A stretch of DNA of 6,433 bases from Nocardioidaceae bacterium (GTDB lineage: Bacteria; Actinomycetota; Actinomycetes; Propionibacteriales; Nocardioidaceae): positions 255-6,687 of the forward strand of contig JAGQUE010000460.1 in the NCBI GenBank assembly GCA_020438665.1, in the 5' to 3' direction. Below the pieces are notes generated by a model. It worked only from the letters and a program-made list of their open reading frames with translations, was not told the origin of the DNA and ran no database searches. Made by a program: the position numbers and the translations under genes. Shown here piece by piece: positions 1 through 6,206 of this stretch (the stretch's first letter is position 1; each line of letters begins with the position of its first letter).

Positions 1-1496
1 TGTTCCGCGGCTTCGAGATCATCCTCAAGGGCAAGGACCCGCAGGCGGGCCTGATCGTCACGCCGCGCATCTGCGGCATCTGTGGCGGCTCCCACCTCTA
101 CAAGGCGTGCTATGCGCTTGACACCGCGTGGAACACCCACGTGCCCCCCAACGCCACGCTCATCCGCAACATCGCGCAGGCCTGCGAGACGTTGCAGTCC
201 ATCCCGCGCTACTTCTATGCGCTGTTCGCCATCGACCTGGTCAACAAGAACTACGCCGGGTCGCCGATGTATGACGAGGCGGTCCGCCGCTTCGCTCCCT
301 ATGTCGGCACCGCCTACCAGAAGGGTGTGGTGCTCTCGATCAAGCCGATCGAGGTCTATGCCATCTTCGGTGGCCAGTGGCCGCACTCGTCGTTCATGGT
401 CCCCGGCGGCGTGATGAGCGCCCCCAACCTGTCCGACATCACGCGGGCGACGGCGATCCTCAACCACTGGAAGGACAACTGGCTCGAGGCGGAGTGGCTC
501 GGCTGCTCGGTCGACCGCTGGCTGGAGAACAAGACCTGGGAGGACGTGCTGGCCTGGGTCGACGAGAACGAGTCGCAGCGCAACTCCGACCTCGGCTTCT
601 TCATCCGCTACGCCCTCGAGATCGGCCTGGACAAGTACGGCGCCGGCTGCGGCAACTTCATCGCGCCCGGCACCTATCTCGACCCCAACCTCTATGAGAA
701 CCCGACGGTCGACGGCCGCCAGGACGCCCTCATCGGGCGGGGCGGGGTCTATGCCGACGGGCAGTACCTCCCCTACGACCAGATGCGGGTCTCCGAGGAC
801 GTCACCCACTCGTTCTACAACGGCTCCCGGCCGCTGCACCCCTGGGAGGGCGAGACCAGCCCGGTCGACCCGCGCAGCGGTCGCAAGGCCGGCAAGTACT
901 CCTGGGCAAAGTCACCGCGCTACGACGTGCCCGACCTCGGCCGGCTGCCGCTCGAGGCGGGCCCGCTCGCCCGTCGCATGGCCGCGGCGGCTCCGGACGC
1001 CGCGGGACACCAGGACAGCGACCCGCTGTTCGCCGACATCATGGCCAAGCTCGGCCCGTCGGTGTTCGTGCGCCAGCTGGCCCGCGTCCACGAGGCTCCG
1101 AAGTACTTCACGTGGGTCATGGAGTGGCTCTCCCAGATCGACCTCAAGGGCTCGTTCTATACCAAGCCCGAAGAGCTCGAGTCCGGCAAGGGCTGGGGCG
1201 CCACGGAGGCGGCCCGCGGTGCGCTCCAGGACTGGATCGTCATCGAGAACGGCAAGATCGAGAACTACCAGGTCATCACCCCGACGGCCTGGAACATCGG
1301 TCCCCGTGACAGCGAGGGCACCCTCGGCCCGATCGAGCAGGCGCTCGTCGGGACGCCGATCATGGACATGGAGGACCCGGTCGAGCTCGGTCACGTGGCT
1401 CGGTCCTTCGACTCCTGCCTGGTCTGCACCGTCCACGCCTATGACGGCAAGACCGGCCGCGAGCTCAACCGGTTCGTGGTCAACGGGATGGTCTGA
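1..1496 (+). CDS. hhyL: [NiFe] hydrogenase large subunit, group 1h-like (5' partial)
   Basis: Catalytic subunit of an H2-oxidising [NiFe] hydrogenase; it holds the Ni-Fe(CN)2CO site that splits H2. The first complete codon is at position 3; 497 codons are visible before TGA at 1494-1496. Motif L1 (RICGICGGSH, 66-95) and motif L2 (DSCLVCTVH, 1410-1436) supply the four active-site cysteines. Family segments also visible are YSWAKSPRY (from about 897) and TPTAWNIGPRD (about 1280-1312). L1 normally falls 60-70 residues into group 1 subunits but is codon 22 here, so roughly 40-50 N-terminal residues lie upstream; a GTG at 141 is internal, not the start. L2 has Ser where most groups have DPC; from memory DSCLVCTVH is usual for group 1h. 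A 19-residue tail (AYDGKTGRELNRFVVNGMV) follows the last His and is the expected target of the protease encoded 8 nt downstream. The small subunit, which carries the Fe-S relay, is not in the window. Confidence 0.96.
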   Translation, partial: FRGFEIILKGKDPQAGLIVTPRICGICGGSHLYKACYALDTAWNTHVPPNATLIRNIAQACETLQSIPRYFYALFAIDLVNKNYAGSPMYDEAVRRFAPYVGTAYQKGVVLSIKPIEVYAIFGGQWPHSSFMVPGGVMSAPNLSDITRATAILNHWKDNWLEAEWLGCSVDRWLENKTWEDVLAWVDENESQRNSDLGFFIRYALEIGLDKYGAGCGNFIAPGTYLDPNLYENPTVDGRQDALIGRGGVYADGQYLPYDQMRVSEDVTHSFYNGSRPLHPWEGETSPVDPRSGRKAGKYSWAKSPRYDVPDLGRLPLEAGPLARRMAAAAPDAAGHQDSDPLFADIMAKLGPSVFVRQLARVHEAPKYFTWVMEWLSQIDLKGSFYTKPEELESGKGWGATEAARGALQDWIVIENGKIENYQVITPTAWNIGPRDSEGTLGPIEQALVGTPIMDMEDPVELGHVARSFDSCLVCTVHAYDGKTGRELNRFVVNGMV

Positions 1497-1504
1497 GGCT
1501 GCCG

Positions 1505-2557
1505 GTGACGGACGCCACGGGTCGCCCCACGGCCCCCTACCAGCTGCTCGACGACGGCTTCGCGCCGCCGGCGTGCGACGTCCTGGTGGTGGGGTGCGGC
1601 AACCTCCTGCGGGGGGATGACGCGGTGGGGCCGATCCTGGTGCGCACGCTGCACCAGCGTGGCGTCCCGGACGGCGTGCGACTCATCGACGGCGGCACCG
1701 CGGGCATGGACGTGGCGTTCATGATGCGCGGTGCCGCCCGAGTCGTGCTGGTCGACGCCGCCACCACCGGCGCCGAGCCCGGCACGCTCTATCGCATCCC
1801 GGCCGAGGAGCTCACCGAGCCGCCGCCGCTGTCGGGACTGCACTCCCACAACTTCCGCTGGGACCACGCGCTCTCGCTGGCGACCTGGCTGCTCGGGCCC
1901 GAGAAGCCCGAGGACATCACCGTCCTGCTCGTCGAGGCCGCGTCCTGCGAGCCGGGAGCGCCGCTCAGTGACCCCGTCCGGGACGCGATGGACCGGGTGG
2001 TCGACCTGGTCGAGCAGGAGTTCTGGCCGACGGCCGGGCCGGCCGCGACCCCGGGGCTCGACCGGGTGACCATCACCGAGGACGGCTACCTGCACCTCGA
2101 CCACGGCCTGGCCCAGCGCCACTTCCCCGCCGACGTCCTCGTCGCCCGGCACACCCCGGCCGACGTGCTCGAGCTCGTCCCGCTCCAGGGTGTCGCCTTC
2201 GGCGGGCTGGTGCTACGCCAGCGCAACCCCGCGGGCGACCGGACCGTGCTCATCCACGAGGTGCTCGGCTTCGTCTCACGCCCCGGCACCTACGCTGCGA
2301 CGTGGGACCCCGAGGACGGCTGCCTGCGCGTGGCGCTCGGGGAGGCTCCCCGCGAGGAGGCGACCGATGGCCGAGGACGTGCACACCGAGGTGGTCCAGG
2401 AGCGCGGCCAGTGGACGGTCTTCCTGCTGGTGGTGACGGAGGCGGGCGTGGAGCGACGCCGGCTGGAGACCTATCGCACGCAGCGGGCCGCGGAGCTGGC
2501 GGCCGACCTGATCCGTCGTACGACGGCGCGCCGACGCAACCCGGGAGGGTGACCTGA
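1505..2557 (+). CDS. Hydrogenase maturation protease (M52/HyaD-HupD type) with an extra C-terminal domain
   Basis: Cytosolic endopeptidase that removes the C-terminal tail of the large subunit after nickel insertion. Residues 25-175 form the M52 domain: VVGCGNLLRGDDAVG at 28-42 matches the GxGNxLxxD(D/E)xxG signature. Asp39, Asp84 (VLVDA) and His113 or His115 (GLHSH) correspond to the nickel-sensing Glu/Asp/His triad known from E. coli HybD. Stand-alone M52 proteases are about 150-170 residues; this frame is 350. After a Pro/Ala linker (176-184), residues 186-280 form a second compact-looking region (TEDGYLHLDH, VAFGGLVLRQRNPAGDR, VLIHEVLGF) that I cannot name. From residue 288 on, the frame overlaps the 61-residue gene at 2367; the tail is about 30% Gly and its third positions fall to about 52% G/C, so it is probably translated but not selected as protein. 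The GTG start is preceded by GAGG at 1495-1498, six bases away. TGA at 2555-2557 forms TGATG with the next start. Confidence 0.9.
   Translation: MTDATGRPTAPYQLLDDGFAPPACDVLVVGCGNLLRGDDAVGPILVRTLHQRGVPDGVRLIDGGTAGMDVAFMMRGAARVVLVDAATTGAEPGTLYRIPAEELTEPPPLSGLHSHNFRWDHALSLATWLLGPEKPEDITVLLVEAASCEPGAPLSDPVRDAMDRVVDLVEQEFWPTAGPAATPGLDRVTITEDGYLHLDHGLAQRHFPADVLVARHTPADVLELVPLQGVAFGGLVLRQRNPAGDRTVLIHEVLGFVSRPGTYAATWDPEDGCLRVALGEAPREEATDGRGRAHRGGPGARPVDGLPAGGDGGGRGATPAGDLSHAAGRGAGGRPDPSYDGAPTQPGRVT
2354..2360 (+). promoter_or_regulatory. Strong ribosome binding site for the nested 61-residue gene
   Basis: GAGGAGG lies six bases before the ATG at 2367. It is among the best Shine-Dalgarno matches in the window and falls inside the protease frame. 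It is the main reason, with codon use, to accept the small ORF as a gene and to choose this start over codons upstream in the same frame. Confidence 0.75.
2367..2552 (+). CDS. Small 61-residue hydrogenase-operon protein of unknown function
   Basis: I do not recognise the family. The 61-residue product begins MAEDVHTEVV and ends RRRNPGG. Residues 6-24 look like one or two beta strands (VVQERGQWTVFLLVV), residues 27-36 like another (GVERRRLETY), and 38-56 like an amphipathic helix (TQRAAELAADLIRRTTARR). The C-terminus is strongly basic and there is no cysteine, signal peptide or membrane segment. The gene lies wholly within the 3' end of the protease frame but in a different phase. Only 6 of 61 codons end in A or T, as in the neighbouring genes, whereas the protease phase over the same bases has 30 of 63 ending in A or T. 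With the GAGGAGG site upstream and a stop only four bases before the next ATG, this is good evidence that it is the true coding phase. A maturation or assembly helper is possible but unproven. Confidence 0.78.
   Translation: MAEDVHTEVVQERGQWTVFLLVVTEAGVERRRLETYRTQRAAELAADLIRRTTARRRNPGG
2543..2549 (+). promoter_or_regulatory. Ribosome binding site for the TPR-like gene
   Basis: GGGAGGG sits seven bases before the ATG at 2557 and overlaps the last codons of the small gene. The stop codons of both upstream frames (2550-2552 and 2555-2557) lie between it and the start or on it, so ribosomes finishing either frame could restart here. Confidence 0.6.
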
Positions 2558-4005
2558 TGACCGCCTCACTCGACAGCGCCGCAGCGACCGAGGCCCTCGC
2601 CGGGCCCCAGCCGCTGGGAGCGTTCGACCTGCCGGCCGGGATGCTGCTCGTCCCGACCCGCACACCCGAGGAGGACGCCGTCCGCCGTGACCTCCACGCC
2701 GGGCGGCTGCCGGCGACCTGGCCGGCGTCGCTCGAGGGTCACCGGCTGGCCCACCAGGGCGACCTGGTCGGTGCCGCCGCGGCGTTCACCGGTGACGACC
2801 CGGTCGACCGCTACAACCGCTGGGTTCTCGACGCCGACACCGCCACGGTCGACCAGGTGCGCGCCGGGCTGCCGCCCCACCTGCACCCGCTCGTCGACGT
2901 GGTCGCCTGGTCGGTCGGCGCCAGCGACGACCTGCCCGTGGAGGGTCCCGCGCTGCCCGACGAGGTCCGGGCCCTGGTGCTGGCGACCCGCGCCAGCGAG
3001 CTGATGTCGACCGGGCGCGACGGCGAGGCCCGCGGCCTGCTCCAGCAGTCGGCCACGATGGTCACGGCCACCAGCCCGGTGCTGGCCGCCGTGCTCCTCG
3101 GCAACGCCGCCGGGCTCGGCCGGGACCACGACGCCGACCTGAGCGCCGCCCGCGCCGACCTCGAGTCGGCGCTGGTCGACCTGGCCGACACCGACCTGCG
3201 CACGATGCGTGGCGAGCTGCTCAACCAGCTCGGGTCGATCGCCCACGAGGAGGCCGCCCGGGCAGGGCTGCCGCTGTCGGAGGCGATGGGTCGCTACTAC
3301 GAGGCACTCGGCCTGGTCACCGAGCAGTCGGCGCCGTTCCTGTGGGCCAGCATCCAGCTCAACCTCGCCACCGCCCACCTGGCCACCCCGATGACGACGG
3401 CCAGCGACCAGCTCCGGCTCGGCGTGGCCACCCAGTCACTGCGGGCCTGCCGCCGGATCTTCACCGCCCACGACAACCCGGCCCAGTGGTCGACAGCGAC
3501 CCTCAACCTCGCCAACGCGCTCGTCTATACCCCGTCGACCCACCAGGCCGACAACCTCGTCGAGGCCGTGGAGCTCTATGAGGAGATCCTCGAGTCCGGA
3601 GTGCGCGACCCCCGCAGCGTGGCCTATGCGCGGGTGCTCGCCAACCAGGGCAACGCCCTGGCCCACCTCGGTGCCCCCGACGCCGCCCAGGCCAAGCTCG
3701 CCGAGGCCCGGTTCATCTTCGAGGCCAACCTCGACCACGACGGCGCACTCGCCGTCCGCGAGGTCCTCGACGCGATCTCCCGCAGCCAGGTGGACGACCC
3801 CGATCAGGCGGCGTTCGAGGCCGACCTCGCCCGCCAGGTCGCCCAGATGTCGCAGGTGCCCGGTGCCGACGACCTCGGCCGCACCTCGGGCATGGGGGTG
3901 CGGGTCGAGCCCGCGACCCCGTCCGCGGTCCCGCCGCCCGACGCCCAGCGCCGCGCCAAGGTCACCATCCTGCGGCCCGGTGCCGACGACGAGCAGACCT
4001 CGTGA
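2557..4005 (+). CDS. TPR-like helical repeat protein of the hydrogenase operon
   Basis: This 482-residue, Ala/Leu-rich, almost wholly helical protein has no signal peptide or membrane segment and a single cysteine (298), so it should be cytosolic and not a metal-cluster carrier. Four helix pairs resembling degenerate tetratricopeptide repeats are visible at about 218-254 (LLNQLGSIAHEEA then AMGRYYEALGLV), 263-302 (SIQLNLATAHLAT then SLRACRRIF), 311-347 (TATLNLANALVYT then AVELYEEIL) and 354-389 (VLANQGNALAHLG then KLAEARFIFEA). More weakly similar helices fill 60-215. The last 50 residues are Pro/Asp-rich and probably disordered, ending near AKVTILRPG. TPR folds usually bind other proteins, so a scaffold or assembly role for the hydrogenase or its Fe-S partner is likely but inferred. 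The ATG is chosen for its GGGAGGG site and the TGATG junction. The stop overlaps the next GTG by four bases (GTGA, 4002-4005), which suggests coupled translation. Confidence 0.85.
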   Translation: MTASLDSAAATEALAGPQPLGAFDLPAGMLLVPTRTPEEDAVRRDLHAGRLPATWPASLEGHRLAHQGDLVGAAAAFTGDDPVDRYNRWVLDADTATVDQVRAGLPPHLHPLVDVVAWSVGASDDLPVEGPALPDEVRALVLATRASELMSTGRDGEARGLLQQSATMVTATSPVLAAVLLGNAAGLGRDHDADLSAARADLESALVDLADTDLRTMRGELLNQLGSIAHEEAARAGLPLSEAMGRYYEALGLVTEQSAPFLWASIQLNLATAHLATPMTTASDQLRLGVATQSLRACRRIFTAHDNPAQWSTATLNLANALVYTPSTHQADNLVEAVELYEEILESGVRDPRSVAYARVLANQGNALAHLGAPDAAQAKLAEARFIFEANLDHDGALAVREVLDAISRSQVDDPDQAAFEADLARQVAQMSQVPGADDLGRTSGMGVRVEPATPSAVPPPDAQRRAKVTILRPGADDEQTS

Positions 4006-4916
4006 CGGCCGCCGCCTCCGCGCCGGAGACCCCCGAGGCCGACCCGATCGAGGCACTGGCGGGCCGGCTCGACGCTGCCATGGCCCGGGTCGCCGACCTC
4101 GACGCCCCGGCCCGCGAGCTCGTCGACGAGCTGCTCGCCAGCCTCAACGACCTCCACAAGCAGGGCCTCACCTCGGTGGTCCGGGGGCTGCGCGACGACC
4201 CTCGCGGCAAGGAGCTCCTCTTCGACCTCGTCGACGACCCGGCCGTCCACATGGTTCTCGCGATGCACGGCATCATCCGGCCCGACCCGCTCACCCTGGC
4301 CCAGCGGGCGATCGCCCAGGTCCGCCCCGGCATCAACTCCCACGGCGGCGACGTCGAGCTCGTCGGGATCGACGGCACGGTCGCCCACGTCCGGCTCACC
4401 GGCGCGTGCCAGGGCTGCTCGATGGCCGCCGTCACGCTGCGCGACTCGGTCGAGGAGGCCCTGCTGCGCGGCGTCCCCGGCCTGACCGGCGTCGAGGTCG
4501 TGCCCAACGAGCCCACACCGACACTGATCCCCGTCTCCGAGATCCGGCGCCGCCCCGACGACGCCTCCGAGGCCGCCCAGCTCGCCGCGGCGGGATGGAC
4601 CCGTGCCCTCGGGGTGGGCGACATCCCCGTCGGGTCGACGCGGTCGGTCCGCGCCGGCGAGGGCTCGCGCGCGCTCGACGTACTCCTGGTCAACGTCGGC
4701 GGCCAGGTCTCGGCCTATGAGAACGCCTGCGCCCACCAGGGCCTTCCGCTCGACGACGCCGAGCTCGACCCCGTGGCCGGCACGCTCACCTGCCCCTGGC
4801 ACGGGTTCTGCTATGACGCGACGTCGGGTGAGTGCGTGACCATGCCGGGCGCCCAGCTGGCCACGCTCCCGGTCCGCCTGGCCGGCGGCGACGTGTGGGT
4901 CCGCGCCGATGGCTGA
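4002..4916 (+). CDS. Nfu (NifU C-terminal) domain fused to a Rieske [2Fe-2S] domain
   Basis: A 304-residue predicted iron-sulfur protein in three parts. Residues 15-90 are helical, resembling the N-terminal helical region seen in some bacterial NifU-like proteins. Residues 97-168 are an Nfu domain with HGGDVEL at 114-120 and the cluster-binding CQGC at 136-139. Residues 195-303 are a Rieske domain with CAH at 243-245 and CPWH at 264-267, giving two Cys and two His ligands for a [2Fe-2S] cluster, 18 residues apart. The absence of a signal peptide or membrane anchor suggests a soluble cytosolic protein. From memory, Mycobacterium smegmatis has predicted Fe-S proteins beside its two uptake hydrogenases (HucE and HhyE) that are needed for H2 oxidation; this looks like the HhyE equivalent. 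It could hand electrons from the small subunit to quinone or insert clusters. The GTG start overlaps the TPR stop (GTGA); no strong ribosome binding site precedes it. Confidence 0.93.
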   Translation: MTAAASAPETPEADPIEALAGRLDAAMARVADLDAPARELVDELLASLNDLHKQGLTSVVRGLRDDPRGKELLFDLVDDPAVHMVLAMHGIIRPDPLTLAQRAIAQVRPGINSHGGDVELVGIDGTVAHVRLTGACQGCSMAAVTLRDSVEEALLRGVPGLTGVEVVPNEPTPTLIPVSEIRRRPDDASEAAQLAAAGWTRALGVGDIPVGSTRSVRAGEGSRALDVLLVNVGGQVSAYENACAHQGLPLDDAELDPVAGTLTCPWHGFCYDATSGECVTMPGAQLATLPVRLAGGDVWVRADG

Positions 4917-6144
4917 GCTCCGCGTGCGGGTCGTCACCGCGTCCGACGACGCGGCCCACTCCGATGTCGGCTTCTTCGGCTCGGCCCGGCCGGCGGCGTC
5001 CTATGCCGGCTGGTCGCCCCGGCTGGTCCTCGGGGCGGAGTCGCCCGGCGGGCTGATGCTGCCCTCGGCCACCCCGACCGCGTCGTCGCTCTATGCTCCC
5101 CGGGCCGTGACGCTCGTTCCCGACGCCGACGGCGGCGTCGGCCTGGTGATCGCGGCCGACACCGGCAACCACCGACTGCTGATCTGGCACGGCCTCCCCG
5201 ACAGCAACGGCGCCCCCGCCGACGTCGTCCTCGGCCAGCCCGACCTGACCAGCGAGGGCCCGGCCGCCGGAGGCCGCGGTGCCGAGAACGGGCTCCACCT
5301 CCCCACCGGGGTCCTGGTGCACGACGGCCGGCTCGTCGTCGCCGACGCCTGGCACCACCGCGTGCTGGTCTGGGACTCCGTGCCGACCGCCCACGACACA
5401 CCGCCCGACCACGTGCTCGGCCAGCCCGACCTCGCCTCGGTCGACCCCAACGCCGGTGGCGACGCCGGCCCCGACACCTTCTATTGGCCGTTCGGCATCG
5501 CCATGATCGGTGGCCGCTTCCACGTCGCCGACACCGGCAACCGCCGCGTGCTCATCTGGGACGGCGGCCTCCCCGAGCCGGGCCGGCCCGCCGACGTCGT
5601 CCTCGGGCAGCCCGACCCCACCGGCCGCGAGGAGAACCGCGGCGGGCCGGTCGCCGCCGACTCCTTCCGGTGGCCCCACGCGTTCGCCTCCTCGACCGGC
5701 GGAGCACTGCTGGTCGCCGACGCCGGAAACCACCGGCTGCTGCGCTGGGACACCCCGCCCGACCGCGATCGCCCCGCGGACGCCGTCCTCGGACAGCCGG
5801 ACTTCGAGACCGGGACCGAGTTCCCCTATGTCCCGCAGGTCAACCGGATGCGGTTCCCCTATGCCATCGCCACCCACGGCGACGACCTGGCCATCGCCGA
5901 CACCGCCAACAGCCGCATCCTGGTCCAGCCGGGCGGGGCCGTGGCCGGCTGCCTGGAGCCCGTCGTCTCCCTCGGCCAGCCCGACCTCGCCGCCAACGGC
6001 GAGAACCGCTGGGACCGGGTCGACGCCGACACCCTCTGCTGGCCCTACGGCCTCGACTGGCTGGGGGGTGAGACCGACCTCCTGGCCGTCGCAGACTCGG
6101 GCAACAACAGGGTGGTCGTCTGGGAGTTTTCACGCGCACACTAG
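4909..6144 (+). CDS. NHL-repeat six-bladed beta-propeller protein
   Basis: This 411-residue protein is built from six NHL-type blades at about residues 60-95, 129-156, 190-219, 252-281, 314-341 and 375-406. Each runs from a (W/F/L)P-G-like strand to a VADTGNHRVLIWD-like end. Blades 1-5 are each followed by LGQPD, at residues 108, 170, 232, 294 and 355. The first about 58 residues lack a blade but contain a weak copy (LVLGAESPGG, 39-48) that may close the ring. No signal peptide, membrane segment or cofactor motif is visible; only two cysteines occur (348, 377). NHL propellers usually bind proteins or other ligands, so a docking role in the hydrogenase complex is inferred. The ATG lies inside the end of the Nfu-Rieske gene (8-base overlap, 4909-4916) with no clear ribosome binding site, so translation is probably coupled. 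The stop is TAG at 6142-6144, while every other complete gene here ends in TGA. Confidence 0.92.
   Translation: MAELRVRVVTASDDAAHSDVGFFGSARPAASYAGWSPRLVLGAESPGGLMLPSATPTASSLYAPRAVTLVPDADGGVGLVIAADTGNHRLLIWHGLPDSNGAPADVVLGQPDLTSEGPAAGGRGAENGLHLPTGVLVHDGRLVVADAWHHRVLVWDSVPTAHDTPPDHVLGQPDLASVDPNAGGDAGPDTFYWPFGIAMIGGRFHVADTGNRRVLIWDGGLPEPGRPADVVLGQPDPTGREENRGGPVAADSFRWPHAFASSTGGALLVADAGNHRLLRWDTPPDRDRPADAVLGQPDFETGTEFPYVPQVNRMRFPYAIATHGDDLAIADTANSRILVQPGGAVAGCLEPVVSLGQPDLAANGENRWDRVDADTLCWPYGLDWLGGETDLLAVADSGNNRVVVWEFSRAH
5086..6126 (+). repeat. Tandem propeller-blade repeats, 61-62-codon period
   Basis: The coding sequence for the six NHL blades is a diverged tandem repeat of about 185 bases. 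The LGQPD codons begin at 5230, 5416, 5602, 5788 and 5971, giving steps of 186, 186, 186 and 183 bases. The DNA core, close to CTCGGCCAGCCCGAC, is largely retained in all five copies. The repeat is protein structure, not a mobile or regulatory element. Confidence 0.88.
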
Positions 6145-6206
6145 GAGAAGTCGGCGTGCCGGTCCCCCCGGCGCGTCACGCCCACGATCGATGAGGAGAC
6201 CGCACG
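6145..6206 (+). other. 62-nt gap between the propeller gene and hypC, containing a GC-rich hairpin
   Basis: This is the only spacer of more than nine bases in the window. It holds an inverted repeat (6153-6162 with 6168-6177): ten pairs, two of them G-U, around a five-base TCCCC loop. No T-run follows, so it is not a typical Rho-independent terminator. An mRNA-stabilising, processing or partial attenuation role would be possible. A 12-codon GTG reading frame (6156-6194) with AGGAG at 6143-6147 also lies here but is too short to call a gene. No convincing -35/-10 pair was seen. Confidence 0.45.
6193..6199 (+). promoter_or_regulatory. Ribosome binding site for hypC
   Basis: GAGGAGA lies seven bases before the ATG at 6207. 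It fixes that ATG as the start, in agreement with the family rule that HypC begins Met-Cys. Confidence 0.75.

Noticed and set aside
912..1436. Long antisense ORF (174 residues) across the large-subunit gene
   Set aside because: It is a shadow of the high-GC coding strand: Val/Asp/Arg-rich, no recognisable domain, and the sense strand encodes a clear hydrogenase.
141..1496. GTG at 141 as the start of the large-subunit gene
   Set aside because: The same frame is open to the window edge and contains the essential L1 motif upstream of 141, so the gene begins before the window.
1439..2152. Antisense ORF (237 residues) across the large-subunit end and protease
   Set aside because: Spans an intergenic junction of clear sense genes, has repetitive composition and no family motif; open frames on the opposite strand are expected at this GC.
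2566..3378. Antisense ORF (270 residues) opposite the TPR-like gene
   Set aside because: Gly/Val/Gln/Arg-rich shadow without domain features or a believable ribosome binding site; sense frame has normal codon use.
3578..4720. Sense-strand 380-residue ORF spanning the TPR and Nfu-Rieske genes in another phase
   Set aside because: Almost only Arg, Pro, Ala, Gly and Ser, as expected from out-of-phase reading of GC-rich codons; the overlapping frames contain clear domains.
4786..5877. Antisense ORF (363 residues) opposite the propeller gene
   Set aside because: Its apparent internal repeats mirror the blade repeats of the sense gene; no independent evidence of coding.
6127..6150. Possible promoter using TTTTCA near the propeller stop codon
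   Set aside because: No acceptable -10 element at 16-18 bases; it is only the one short AT-richer stretch in the area.
6153..6177. Rho-independent terminator after the propeller gene
   Set aside because: The stem is plausible but no T-run follows and hypC continues the same functional set in the same direction.
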